Notes under the pieces: model-generated
Told to the model about the DNA's origin: nothing
What the model saw: only the letters and a program-made list of their open reading frames with translations
Database searches by the model: none
Translations under genes and position numbers: made by a program
Source: CAWJKP01 sp963843465
GTDB taxonomy: Bacteria > Planctomycetota > Planctomycetia > Pirellulales > Thermoguttaceae
Assembly: GCA_963843465.1 (NCBI GenBank)
Contig: CAWJKP010000008.1
Coordinates: forward strand, 1-64,000
DNA: 64,000 nt
Direction of reading: 5' to 3'
Shown here: piece by piece, positions 9,505 through 17,864 of the stretch
Numbering within the stretch: the stretch's first letter is position 1
How the letters are laid out: every line of letters begins with the position of its first letter

Positions 9505-10995
9505 TCAGTCGTACTCCATCGCGTTGCGCAGCAGCAACGGTTGCGGATGATCGACCCTGCCGCTGGCACGCATGCCCGGCCCGCGACCCGTCGCTCCCAA
9601 ATCCCTATCCATCTGTTGGAGGTAGCCTTGGAGCCGCTTCACCACGTCCGGGTGCTGGGCGGCCACGTCGGCGGTCTCGCCGATGTCCGCGTCCAAGTTG
9701 AAGAGCTTGGGCACGAAGGGCTGGGGGGAGGGCTTCTTCTTATCGATGCCGTATTCGAGCTGTTGGACGACCGCCAGCTTCCAGGGTCCGCTGCGGACTG
9801 CCTCGAGGCGGTTGTTCAAGAAGTAGAAGAGGGCCTCGTGCGACGAGCGGGTGCTCCGGCCCGACAAGAGCGGCCAGATGTCGCGGCCGTCGATCTCGCG
9901 GTCGCCGGGCAGCGTGCCGCCGGCGAGGCCGACCAGGGTGGGCAGCACGTCCAGCTCGCTGGCGACGGCATCGCAGACGGCGCCAGCGGGGACCTTGCCC
10001 GGCCACCAGGCGATGGTCGGCTCGCGGAGGCCGCCTTCCCAGGTGGAGCCCTTGCCGCCCCGCAGCGGCCCGGCCACGCCGGCGTCCTTGCCCTGGCTTC
10101 GCCACGGGCCGTTGTCGCTGCTGAAGAGCACCAAGGTCCGCGCGTCGAGCTTGAGGTTGCGGAGCGTGTCGAGCACCTGCCCGGTGCTCCAGTCCACTTC
10201 CTCGACCCAGTCGCCGTAGCGGCCGTTGGCGGACTTGCCCTGGAACGCCTTGCCGGGATGGATCGGTACGTGGACGGCCGTGTGCGGCAGGTAGAGGAAG
10301 AAGGGACGGTCCCGGTGGGCCGTGATGAACTTCACGGCCTCCTCGGTGTACCGCGCCACGAGCTTGTCCTGCTGGACCGGGGCCTCGACCACCTCCTGGT
10401 CAAACAACAGCGGCAGCAACGGCCAGCGGTCGTTCCGCTTGCCCGAGCCGCCCATGTCGTTCGAGTAGGGCAGGCCGACGTAATGGTCGAACCCGTGCCG
10501 CGTCGGCAGGAACTCCGGCTGGTCGCCCAGGTGCCACTTGCCGACGCACATCGTGGCGTAGCCCTGCTGCTTGAGCAATTCCGCCACGGTCCGTTCTGAG
10601 GAGCTGATGCCGATCCGGGAGACCGGCCCCAGGACGTTGGGCAGCGAGACCCGCTTGACGTAGCAGCCGGTCATCATCTGCGCCCGCGACGCCGTACAGA
10701 ATGGGGCGGCGTAGAAGCTGGTGAGCTTCATCCCTTCGGCAGCCATCCGGTCCAGGCAAGGCGTGCGATTGAGCTTCGAGCCGAAGGGGCCGATGTCGCC
10801 GTAACCCATATCGTCGATAAGGATAATCACAAAACTAGGCACACTGCGTTGATCCGCGCAGATACCCGTTTTCTCCGCGTCCACTGCCAACGCGAGGGTA
10901 CCCGCGGTAAGCAGGAGTGCAGCTATTCCGTGTAGTAAACGGCCTGGTAAATTGTGACGAAGACCAGACCCCAGCGAGGAAAAACGGAGGCTCAT
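9505..10995 (-). CDS. Secreted type I sulfatase (arylsulfatase A-like)
   Basis: A protein of 496 residues from the ATG at 10995; a GTG at 11025 would add 10 residues. A signal peptide precedes the mature protein (LLHGIAALLLTAGTLALAVDA). The N-terminal metal motif is VIILIDDMGYGD and the active site is CTASRAQMMTG, where the cysteine would be converted to formylglycine. GKWHLG and FSSDNGPWRSQG are further S1 sulfatase motifs. It hydrolyses sulfate esters, probably on polysaccharides, in the periplasm or outside the cell. Formylglycine formation needs an anaerobic or FGE-type maturase, which is not in the window. The neighbouring GH is a likely partner. Confidence 0.92.
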   Translation of the reverse strand: MSLRFSSLGSGLRHNLPGRLLHGIAALLLTAGTLALAVDAEKTGICADQRSVPSFVIILIDDMGYGDIGPFGSKLNRTPCLDRMAAEGMKLTSFYAAPFCTASRAQMMTGCYVKRVSLPNVLGPVSRIGISSSERTVAELLKQQGYATMCVGKWHLGDQPEFLPTRHGFDHYVGLPYSNDMGGSGKRNDRWPLLPLLFDQEVVEAPVQQDKLVARYTEEAVKFITAHRDRPFFLYLPHTAVHVPIHPGKAFQGKSANGRYGDWVEEVDWSTGQVLDTLRNLKLDARTLVLFSSDNGPWRSQGKDAGVAGPLRGGKGSTWEGGLREPTIAWWPGKVPAGAVCDAVASELDVLPTLVGLAGGTLPGDREIDGRDIWPLLSGRSTRSSHEALFYFLNNRLEAVRSGPWKLAVVQQLEYGIDKKKPSPQPFVPKLFNLDADIGETADVAAQHPDVVKRLQGYLQQMDRDLGATGRGPGMRASGRVDHPQPLLLRNAMEYD

Positions 10996-11205
10996 CACCG
11001 CACCTGTTTCACGAGACGTGGACACTCGCTGCCAGCCCTAATCCGGTTTATTCATGGCCCCACACAAGCCCGAAGCTCAAACGAGCGAGGCACGCCAACC
11101 TACCCTCGCTTGCGCTTCGCGCCTGGTGTTACGCGAATCACTCGCATCGTCTGAGTATCCCCCCTGGCTGATTCCCCGTCAACTTTTTCAGAAAGGATCT
11201 TCGTC

Positions 11206-11967
11206 TTACTTCTGGAGACGCACAATCGCCGTGGGGCCGGGCAGTCGCAGGTTGCGGGCCATGCGGTCGGCCAGGCGCGCGAAACGGTGCAAGACCGGCG
11301 GCAGGTAGGCGTCGTGTTGGCCGACGTAGTTCAAGCTCATCCAACGCAGCTCGCGGAAGGCGGCCGCGTGACGCGCCAACGCCCGGGGCGTGTTGCTCCG
11401 ATAGAAAGTGGGATAGGTCTCCAGGTCCTCGGCCGGACCACCGCGGCGGACCCAAGCCAGCAGCGGCCTCTTGAGCCGCATCCGCTGCGCCAGGCTGGAG
11501 AGCAGGGCGAAGGGGTGGCGCTGATCGATGGTCATCGCCCAGAAGACGCCGCGCTGGCTGAGGAGTTCGTGCAATTTGCGAAAGAAGCTCTTCGGCTCCG
11601 CCAGGTGCTCCAGGACGAAAACGGCCATCGCCACGTCGATCGAGCCTGCCGGCAGCGGCGCCTCCTCCAGGGTGCAGCGATGGACCTGGCAGAAGCAATC
11701 GCTGACGGCCACGTCGCGGTCGGGTTCAATGCCGATGAACCGGCCGGCGGCGGCCGCCAACGACTCCTGCAGAACACGGCCGCCCTCGATGCCGCGCCCG
11801 CAGCCGATGTCCAACAAGGTCGCCCCCGGACCGCAGCGCGCCAGCTCGGCCGACACCATGTCGTGGAGCGAGGGCGAGCGATCTTTGCCCTGCCGCGCCT
11901 GCTCGAGGTAGCCGGCCCATTGCTGATCCGACAGCCGGCAGCGGTCGCGCTCGTCCATGTCGCTCAA
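11206..11967 (-). CDS. SAM-dependent class I methyltransferase
   Basis: A protein of 253 residues with the Rossmann SAM site LLDIGCGRGIEGG (about residues 51-63), an acidic second strand (FIGIEPDRDV) and AVFVLEHLAEP as motif IV/post-IV. A C-terminal stretch (about residues 170-253) is Arg-rich with PTFYRSNTPRAL. The pattern is that of UbiE/COQ5-like or glycolipid-associated methyltransferases; the substrate cannot be told. It is the last gene of the minus-strand block that begins at mraZ, separated from the PfkB kinase by a P1 repeat. Confidence 0.8.
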   Translation of the reverse strand: MSDMDERDRCRLSDQQWAGYLEQARQGKDRSPSLHDMVSAELARCGPGATLLDIGCGRGIEGGRVLQESLAAAAGRFIGIEPDRDVAVSDCFCQVHRCTLEEAPLPAGSIDVAMAVFVLEHLAEPKSFFRKLHELLSQRGVFWAMTIDQRHPFALLSSLAQRMRLKRPLLAWVRRGGPAEDLETYPTFYRSNTPRALARHAAAFRELRWMSLNYVGQHDAYLPPVLHRFARLADRMARNLRLPGPTAIVRLQK

Positions 11968-11988
11968 CCCGTTGTTCCTCGGGGTCAG

Positions 11989-12076
11989 GTAGGGTGGGAC
12001 AAGCTCGCGCGCGAGCGCCGGCCCACCGGGCTCCTGGTGGGCCGGCGGCCGCCACGGCGGCCTTGTCCCACCCTAC
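11989..12076. repeat. P1 palindromic repeat
   Basis: Begins GTAGGGTGGGACAAG and ends CTTGTCCCACCCTAC, with GCCGGCCCACC and GGTGGGCCGGC as inner arms. It fills the gap between the methyltransferase and the PfkB kinase. Confidence 0.9.
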
Positions 12077-12084
12077 GATTACGT

Positions 12085-13008
12085 TCAGCACGTCTCGACT
12101 CGGACCGCCGCGGCTTCCCCTTCCAGCGTCCTCGGGTCGAGGCGGCAGGGGAGCAGTTGGCGGACGTTCTGCCCAGCCGCGGCCAGGCCCAGCCGGACGG
12201 CGTCCAGAAGCGGCCGGCCGGCACGCGTGGCCCAGGCGATGGTCGCGGCCAGGGCGTCGCCCGAGCCGATCGGATTGACCACGGGCCCGGCGGGCGGAGG
12301 GTGCAGTCGCCAGGCCCCTTCCGCCGAAGTGACAAAGACCGGCCCCGGTCCCTGGGTCACGACCGCCCACGCAGCCCCCCGGCGGTTCAGGTCGCGCATG
12401 GCCCCCAGCAGCGCTTCGTCGGTCTCCAGCGGACGGCCCACCGTGCGGGCCAGCTCCTCGCGGTTCGGCTTCACCACGTAAGGCTTCAGGTCCAACACGG
12501 CGAGCAAGCCCTCGCCGCGGAAATCCAACACCGCCGGGCAAGGCGTCCGTTGGAGCAGATCGCGGTAGAACGACTCGGGCGCACCCTCGGGCAAAGAGCC
12601 GATCAACACCACCGCCTCGGCCCGGGCCGCCTCTTCGGCATAAGCCGAGCGGAAGCGGTCCAGCTCTTGCGACTCCAGCGGCCGCCCGTTTTCGACCAGC
12701 TCGGTGATCGTGCCAGTAGCCCGATCGAGGATCGTAGTGCAGATCCGGGTTTCGCTGCGGGTGAGGACCCAGCGATAAGGCACGCCCAGGGCGTCCAGCT
12801 CGCGCTCGATCAGCGGGACGGTAGGTCCGCCGACGGTCGACACGACGCGGCAGGGCCCGCCCAAATGGTGCAGGGCGATCCCCGCGTTGAAGACCTTGCC
12901 CGACGCGCACCAATGTACTTCCCTGGCGCGGTTCACTTCGCCGCAGCGGAAGGCGTCCAGCACCAGGATCTGCTGCCAGGCGGGGGTCAGTCCGGCGCAG
13001 AGGATCAC
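12085..13008 (-). CDS. PfkB-family sugar-phosphate kinase (1-phosphofructokinase/LacC-like)
   Basis: A GTG start at 13008 overlaps the TGA of the upstream alcohol dehydrogenase and gives 307 residues, the usual length for FruK/LacC kinases. Motifs are CAGLTPAWQQIL at the N-terminus, GKVFNAGIALHHLG (sugar binding), VVKPNREEL and the C-terminal ATP/anion-hole signature NPIGSGDALAAT with the catalytic Asp. The likely reaction is ATP-dependent phosphorylation of fructose-1-phosphate or tagatose-6-phosphate; the choice cannot be made from sequence alone. Its coupling to the Fe-ADH suggests co-translation. Confidence 0.82.
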   Translation of the reverse strand: MILCAGLTPAWQQILVLDAFRCGEVNRAREVHWCASGKVFNAGIALHHLGGPCRVVSTVGGPTVPLIERELDALGVPYRWVLTRSETRICTTILDRATGTITELVENGRPLESQELDRFRSAYAEEAARAEAVVLIGSLPEGAPESFYRDLLQRTPCPAVLDFRGEGLLAVLDLKPYVVKPNREELARTVGRPLETDEALLGAMRDLNRRGAAWAVVTQGPGPVFVTSAEGAWRLHPPPAGPVVNPIGSGDALAATIAWATRAGRPLLDAVRLGLAAAGQNVRQLLPCRLDPRTLEGEAAAVRVETC

Positions 13009-14183
13009 AGGATCTCCTCCAAGAGGGCCGTCAGCTCGTCGTCCGATAGATCGCGCGGATTGCCGCTCATGCTGGCCCCTCGGGAGCTGCGGACGATGGC
13101 GGGAATCTGCGCGGCCGTCGTACCCACCTGGGAGAGTCGCCGAGGCACCTTGACCCGGTCGCAGAGCGTCTCGATCCGGCGAATCAAGTGATCCGCCGCT
13201 TGCTCGTCCGAAAGTGTTGTGTCCGTCGTCAACAGCAGACGCGAGAGCCGGGCCAGCTCCGCCAGGCAGACCTGGCGATTGACCCTCAGCGCCACGGGCA
13301 GCATCAGGGCGCAGGCTTCTCCGTGCGGAGTGCGGCAATGAACGCCCAGGGCTGCGGCCACGCCATGCGCCATGCCCAACCCCGAATTGGCTAAGGCCAT
13401 GCCGGAAAGCAGGGCCGCATGGGCCATCTTCTCCCGCGGCTGGCGCCGGTCGCCGTGCTCCACCGCCTCGGCGATCGACGGCATCGCCATCTGCAGCCCC
13501 TGCACCGCAAGGGCTTGCGGGATCGGTTGGGCCTTCTTCGAGAGATAACTCTCCAGAAGCTGCGTGATCGCGTCCATGCCGCTGGCCGCGGTGACGGCGG
13601 GAGGGACGCTCACGGTAAGCTCCGGGTCCAACAGCGCGATCCTCGGCAACAGCCGTTGGTCGCGAAGGCTCTTCTTGAAGGGCGGGTCGTAGCAGGAGAT
13701 CACGGCGTTCTTGGTCGCCTCGGCCCCGGTCCCGGCCGTGGCCGGCATGGCCAGGATGGGAAGCGGCTCGGCATCGAGTTTCAGGCCCCGTCCTACGCCT
13801 TCGAGGTAGTCGCGAACCGTCGCGCTCTGGGTGTTAGTGGCCATCGCGGCCAGCGCCTTGGCCAGGTCGATGGCGGCCCCGCCGCCGACGGCCAGCAGCA
13901 ACCCGCCGGCAAGAGTGCCCCGGGCCCGAAGGTCGGCTGCGAGGCGGTCGACGTCGCCGACCTCCGGCTCATGGCTGATGGTCGCCAGCGGCACCGGCTC
14001 GACGCCCGACTGCCGCAGCGATTGGCCGATCTCGGCCATTCGTCCCTGTTGCTCCAGCGCCGCCGACCCGCAAATGATATAGGCCCGTCGCCCCAGGGTC
14101 TTGGCCAGCGAGCCCACCTCCCAGCGCCGGCCCCAGCCGAAGATGATCCGCTGCGGTGCAAGAAAGTCGTAAGAGATAGGCAT
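13005..14183 (-). CDS. Iron-containing (type III) alcohol dehydrogenase
   Basis: A protein of 392 residues starting MPISYDFLAPQRIIFGWG at 14183. It has the dinucleotide region GGGAAIDLAKALA and the metal-site segments SGMDAITQLLESYLS, GMAHGVAAALG and RTPHGEACAL. In this subfamily one of the usual His ligands is Gln (DAITQ), as seen in many DALTQ-type members. It would oxidise an alcohol or reduce an aldehyde with NAD(P)H in the cytosol. The substrate is unknown. The window's microcompartment operon lacks a lactaldehyde reductase, but this gene lies 13 kb away in a different operon, so a link is only a guess. Confidence 0.85.
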   Translation of the reverse strand: MPISYDFLAPQRIIFGWGRRWEVGSLAKTLGRRAYIICGSAALEQQGRMAEIGQSLRQSGVEPVPLATISHEPEVGDVDRLAADLRARGTLAGGLLLAVGGGAAIDLAKALAAMATNTQSATVRDYLEGVGRGLKLDAEPLPILAMPATAGTGAEATKNAVISCYDPPFKKSLRDQRLLPRIALLDPELTVSVPPAVTAASGMDAITQLLESYLSKKAQPIPQALAVQGLQMAMPSIAEAVEHGDRRQPREKMAHAALLSGMALANSGLGMAHGVAAALGVHCRTPHGEACALMLPVALRVNRQVCLAELARLSRLLLTTDTTLSDEQAADHLIRRIETLCDRVKVPRRLSQVGTTAAQIPAIVRSSRGASMSGNPRDLSDDELTALLEEIL

Positions 14184-14197
14184 GTGGGGGAAAGTGG

Positions 14198-15607
14198 TCA
14201 GTAGCGGCGATAAATCGTGTCGTCGGGACGGTCGGCGACCTTGCTCACCCCGCCGGGCCGATCGCCGGGCAGGATCAGCCGCATTCCGGGCGTGAGATGG
14301 TCGGGATCGTTGCCTAGGGCGTCGCGATTGAGGTCGTAGATCTCCGGCCAGCGGGTCACCTTGCCAAGCTCCCAGCGAGCGATGTCGTAAAGGTTGTCGC
14401 CCTCCTGGACCACGTAGACCCGGCCGCCGCCCACCTGGCTCGCGGGAGTGACGGTGCTCACCGTGGCCAGTTGCCGCCGCGTCGTATCGCGATGGCTCGG
14501 CTTGGGGCAGAGATCGGCGTACTTCTTCTCCAGCTCGCCCACCGGCGGGATGGAGATCGTGTCGCCCGGGCGAAGCCGGCTCTCGTCGGGGATTTTCTTG
14601 CGGTTCTGCTCGGCCAGGGCCTGGAAGTACGCGCCCGTGCCGTAGACCTTCTCGGAGATCTTCCAGTAGTTGTCGTTCGGCTGAACGGTGTAGGTGTGCG
14701 GCGCCGGAGCCGGTGTAGGGCGACGAGAAAGCTCCAGCCGTCAGACCGCCGGTGGGAGCCGAACTCCCGGAGCCATAGGCGGGCGGCAAAGCCCCTGGGT
14801 CGGTCGCCGCCGCCGCGGATGAACCGCTGGCAACGTCGCCGTAACTGCCGGCGCCAGGCACCAGAGGAGCAGCCGTGCCGCCCGCCGCGACGATCGGGGC
14901 GGCAGACGAGTCGCGAGCGGGGTTGGCGGCGTCGCCGCTGCCGGCCCGCATCCTCTCGACCGATTGCACCGGCAAAGTCTTGCCGCGGGAGACGAAGGTC
15001 GCCGGCGGCAACGGCGGGATCTCGGCGAACGGGTTCGCACCGGCGTCGCTCTTTTCGTTGCCGAGCGGCCGCCATCGCCCTCGTTGACCGACGCAAACGA
15101 CGCCTTGGACCTGTCGCCCTCGCGCTTATGCTTCGACCAGGGACTACCGCCGCCAACGTCGCTGGGAGGCAAGGGTGGCATGAACGAAGCCTTAGGGGGC
15201 GGGGGAGGGTCGTTTTTGTCGGTCGAGGCGCTGTCGCCTCTGCCCGACCACGGGGTCTCGGCCATCTCCGCGACCGAGATCCGCCGGCTCGAATGCGACG
15301 AGCCCGCCGTGGCCGTGACCACCGTCGGCTGCGCGGAACCACCCTCGAAGTCGCTGGTCAACGGCGGCAGGCTCGAAGCCCGCCGCTCTTCTTTCCGCTC
15401 CCCGACGATGGCACGGTCCGTTCCATGGACCAGTCGCCGGTAAAGGACCGCGCCGAAGACGATCAGCAAGACGAGGATCACCGCCACGCCGATCTTGATT
15501 TCCCGGCCGATGTTCGCCACGGCCGGCCCCACGGGGTCGGGCAGCGCCGAGGGCGCCGATGGCAACGATCCGTCGTCGTGGTCGTACGCGTGCTTGGACA
15601 TGAGCAT
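14198..15607 (-). CDS. Single-pass membrane protein with two LysM domains, two apparent frameshifts
   Basis: About 470 residues recovered from three frames. The start at 15607 (MLMSKHAYDHDDG) leads into one transmembrane helix (IKIGVAVILVLLIVFGAVLY, about residues 38-57), a long Pro/Ser/Ala-rich linker, and two LysM domains: HTYTVQPNDNYWKISEKVYG and VYVVQEGDNLYDIARWELG, each followed by an L-x-PG-(D/M) segment. The frame changes near 15063-15072 and near 14699-14705. It is predicted to be anchored in the inner membrane with the LysM domains outside, binding peptidoglycan. It lies directly downstream of rsmH, where other bacteria carry ftsL and ftsI. Confidence 0.75.
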
Positions 15608-15709
15608 CCCTGCTTTCCTGGAGGAGTTAGGAGTTAGGAGTTAGGAGTTGGAATAAGCAACAGGGCCCGGCGATACGCCTTCTTCTAACTCCTGACTTCT
15701 AACTTCTAG

Positions 15710-16600
15710 CTAGGTGCGGGCGGCAACGCGAAGTTTCGCACTGCGGGCTCGCGGGTTGACGCTAACTTCGTCCGGCCCGGGCCGGATGGGCTTCTTCACC
15801 AACGCCCGATAGCGAGGATCGTCGCGAAAGGCCTCCTTCACCAGCCGATCCTCCAGCGAGTGAAAGCCGATTACCACCAAACGTCCCTCCGGCCGCAGGC
15901 AATCGGGTATCCGCCGCAGCGCCGTGGCCAACGACTTGATCTCGTCGTTGACCGCGATCCGCAAGGCCTGGAAGGTCCGCGTCGCCGGGTCGATCCGCCG
16001 ACCACCCTGGAACCGCGGAACCACCGCTCGGATCAGCTCGGCAAGCTCCGCGGCCGTCTCGATCGGCCCCCGGCGGCGACGCTCCTCGATGGCCCGGGCA
16101 ATGCGGCGGCTATAACGCTCTTCGCCGTACTCGAAGATCAGGTCGGCCAGCCGCTCCGCGCTGAGCCGGTTGACCAGCCGCGCGGCCGGCTCGCCCCGGG
16201 CAGGGTCGAACCGCAGATCCAGCGGACCGCCGGAGGAGAAGCTGAAGCCCCGGCTCTCGTCGGACAACTGGTCGCTGGACAGGCCGAGGTCCAGCACGAT
16301 GCCGTCCACCGAGTCGATCTCCAACTCCGCGAGCACTTCGGGCAAGTCGGCGAAATTCGCGTGCACGGGCCTGACCCGCCAGCCGGCCAGGTTCCGCGTG
16401 GCCGCGTCGACAGCCGCCGGGTCGCAATCCAGGGCGACCACCAGGCCCGATTCGCCCAGCCGCTCGGCTAGCGCCCGGCTGTGCCCGCCGCCGCCGAGCG
16501 TACCGTCGACCAGCACCGCGCCAGGCCGGGGGTCGAGCCAACGCACGACCTCGTCCCGCATCACCGGCACGTGGATCGGTTGAGAAGTGGTCATGAGCAT
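15710..16600 (-). CDS. rsmH: 16S rRNA (cytosine-1402-N4)-methyltransferase
   Basis: A protein of 296 residues, near the normal RsmH length. The N-terminal motif IHVPVMRDEVVRWL and the SAM site LVDGTLGGGGHS are typical, as are LDLGLSSDQLSDESRGFSF, TFQALRIAVNDE, VIGFHSLEDRLVK and the C-terminal NPRARSAKLRVA. It methylates N4 of C1402 in 16S rRNA. It follows mraZ, as in most bacteria, but 434 bases with a P2 repeat separate the two. A start at MTTSQ, two codons later, is possible. Confidence 0.97.
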   Translation of the reverse strand: MLMTTSQPIHVPVMRDEVVRWLDPRPGAVLVDGTLGGGGHSRALAERLGESGLVVALDCDPAAVDAATRNLAGWRVRPVHANFADLPEVLAELEIDSVDGIVLDLGLSSDQLSDESRGFSFSSGGPLDLRFDPARGEPAARLVNRLSAERLADLIFEYGEERYSRRIARAIEERRRRGPIETAAELAELIRAVVPRFQGGRRIDPATRTFQALRIAVNDEIKSLATALRRIPDCLRPEGRLVVIGFHSLEDRLVKEAFRDDPRYRALVKKPIRPGPDEVSVNPRARSAKLRVAART

Positions 16601-16660
16601 GGTACTGGTGCGGGCGCCAGGGTTGCGAGCCGCAAAAGGATAAGATGGTCAATCGCTGCT

Positions 16661-16780
16661 TGTGGTGCAGGCGTCCCGCCTGCAGGTTCGGGGCAGACGC
16701 CTGCAGGTTCGGGGCAGACGCCTGCAGGTTCGGGGCAGACGCCTGCAGGTTCGCGGCAGGCGGGACGCCCGCACCACCAC
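16661..16780. repeat. P2 repeat with four short tandem units
   Basis: The outer arms TGTGGTGCAGGCGTCCCGCC and its near-inverse GGCGGGACGCCCGCACCAC enclose about four copies of a 21-base unit (ACGCCTGCAGGTTCGGGGCAG). Related P2 copies are at 46571-46750 and 55440-55496. The rest of the 16601-17034 gap has no recognisable gene. Confidence 0.85.
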
Positions 16781-17034
16781 GAATGCAGAGCTCCGCGAGG
16801 CGACCCACCCCGGGCACATCCTTGTGCCCACGCGAGGTGAATTGCCAGCGGTCAACTCGTCTGCGAAGGAACGAGTCATCCCGCGGTTCGCAGCCGGCAG
16901 GCCTCCGCTGCCTCCCGTACTCGTGAGAACTGGCCAAACCCGAGGTTCGGGAAAAACGTCAGCCGGTGGCCTTTGACTGACGTTTCTGTTCTCACGCATG
17001 GCGAAACGGACGGACTATCCAAGTTTACGCAAGA

Positions 17035-17478
17035 CTAGGGCGGGGCGAAAGCCGCTTCCGCAATCTCGTCAAAATGAGGACGCTTCTCGGCCAAGTACGC
17101 CTGCCAGCGCCCGGCCGCCCACAACTCCAGGTGATCCTGGACCCCAACCAGGACCACCTCTTTCTCCAGCTTCACCAAACCAGCCAAGTCTTGGGGAATA
17201 CGGATTCGTCCCTGCACGTCGATTTCCACCCTTTGGGCCTGGGCGTAGAACAGACGTGTAAAACTCCGGACTTGCTGCTCGGTCGGCGACGACTTGCCCA
17301 ATCGCAGGGCCAATTGCTCGAAAGATTCCTCCGTGTAGATCGAAATCGAACCATCTGTGCCCGGGGCTACGTACAGGTCCCCTCCTTGAGGGCAGCCCAG
17401 GGCATCGCGAAGCCGTTTCGGAATAGCCAGACGCAGCTTATCGTCGAGCGAGCGGGAAAAGGTTCCGGTCAGGAGCAT
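17035..17478 (-). CDS. mraZ: MraZ transcriptional regulator
   Basis: A protein of 147 residues from the ATG at 17478 (MLLTGTFSRSLDDKLRLAIP); an ATG at 17499 would start inside the operator described next. It contains two AbrB-like MraZ repeats: DDKLRLAIPKRLRD with GTDGSISIY, and VEIDVQGRIRIPQDL with VLVGVQDHLELW. MraZ forms rings that bind DNA repeats ahead of the mra operon and controls its own cluster. rsmH follows downstream as usual. The C-terminal tail (YLAEKRPHFDEIAEAAFAPP) is typical of the family. Confidence 0.95.
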   Translation of the reverse strand: MLLTGTFSRSLDDKLRLAIPKRLRDALGCPQGGDLYVAPGTDGSISIYTEESFEQLALRLGKSSPTEQQVRSFTRLFYAQAQRVEIDVQGRIRIPQDLAGLVKLEKEVVLVGVQDHLELWAAGRWQAYLAEKRPHFDEIAEAAFAPP

Positions 17479-17481
17479 CGG

Positions 17482-17518
17482 GTCACCACAGGTTCCCACT
17501 CAGCCCCACTGAGTCCCA
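17482..17518 (-). promoter_or_regulatory. Probable MraZ operator: four 10-bp-spaced TGGGN boxes
   Basis: Reading the minus strand towards mraZ, TGGGA, TGGGG, TGGGA and TGGTG follow one another exactly 10 bases apart and end within a few bases of the mraZ start. MraZ in other bacteria binds three or more TGGGN boxes with a 10-bp period, so this is a convincing autoregulatory site. Confidence 0.75.
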
Positions 17519-17662
17519 AGAATACCTACTTCTTTCCACAGGTCAAGCGCGGTTTTCACGGACCGCTGACGACGGGGCGAAGAGTCTCGCGCCGTAGCAT
17601 TATTCCTGCTCTGGACTTCCATCAAATCAGGCCGGCGCGAGTGGCCGAAAATTTTTTTCCGT

Positions 17663-17864
17663 AGTAGGTCCTGCCTGCCGGGCAGGACTTCGGTCGTCGC
17701 GCTCGGCAAGCTTGACGCCGCGCGATGTAAACCGCGCAAAGCGTAATCGAAACCCGAAGCGTAAGCGAGGATAAGTCACTTAGCAGTCCTCGCTTACGCT
17801 TCGCGCTTACAACGCGCCCGCGAATAATCCGGACTAATGTCCCGCTCGGCAAGCGGGACCTACT
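17663..17864. repeat. Long imperfect palindromic element
   Basis: AGTAGGTCC at the left is matched by GGACCTACT at the right. Inside are two further inverted pairs: CCTGCCTGCCGGGCAGG at the left, and AGCGTAAGCGAGGA with its inverse TCCTCGCTTACGCT near 17755-17800. It ends exactly at the stop codon of the GT4 gene. No gene was seen between 17519 and 17864. Confidence 0.75.

Noticed and set aside
9469..10599. A 376-residue open frame opposite the sulfatase
   Set aside because: Antisense shadow of a clearly coding sulfatase.
11287..13191. A 634-residue open frame on the plus strand
   Set aside because: It runs antisense across two different minus-strand genes and a P1 repeat and has an Arg/Gln-rich composition; no domain was recognised.
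13005..14183. Fe-type alcohol dehydrogenase as the lactaldehyde reductase (FucO) of the microcompartment
   Set aside because: No cargo helix at either end, a different operon 13 kb away, and a DAITQ metal site unlike FucO; kept only as a question.
16661..16780. Short regular repeats that could suggest a CRISPR array
   Set aside because: Units are 21 bases and contiguous, with no unique spacers; it is a tandem expansion within a palindrome. The same holds for 46571-46750 and 42206-42323.
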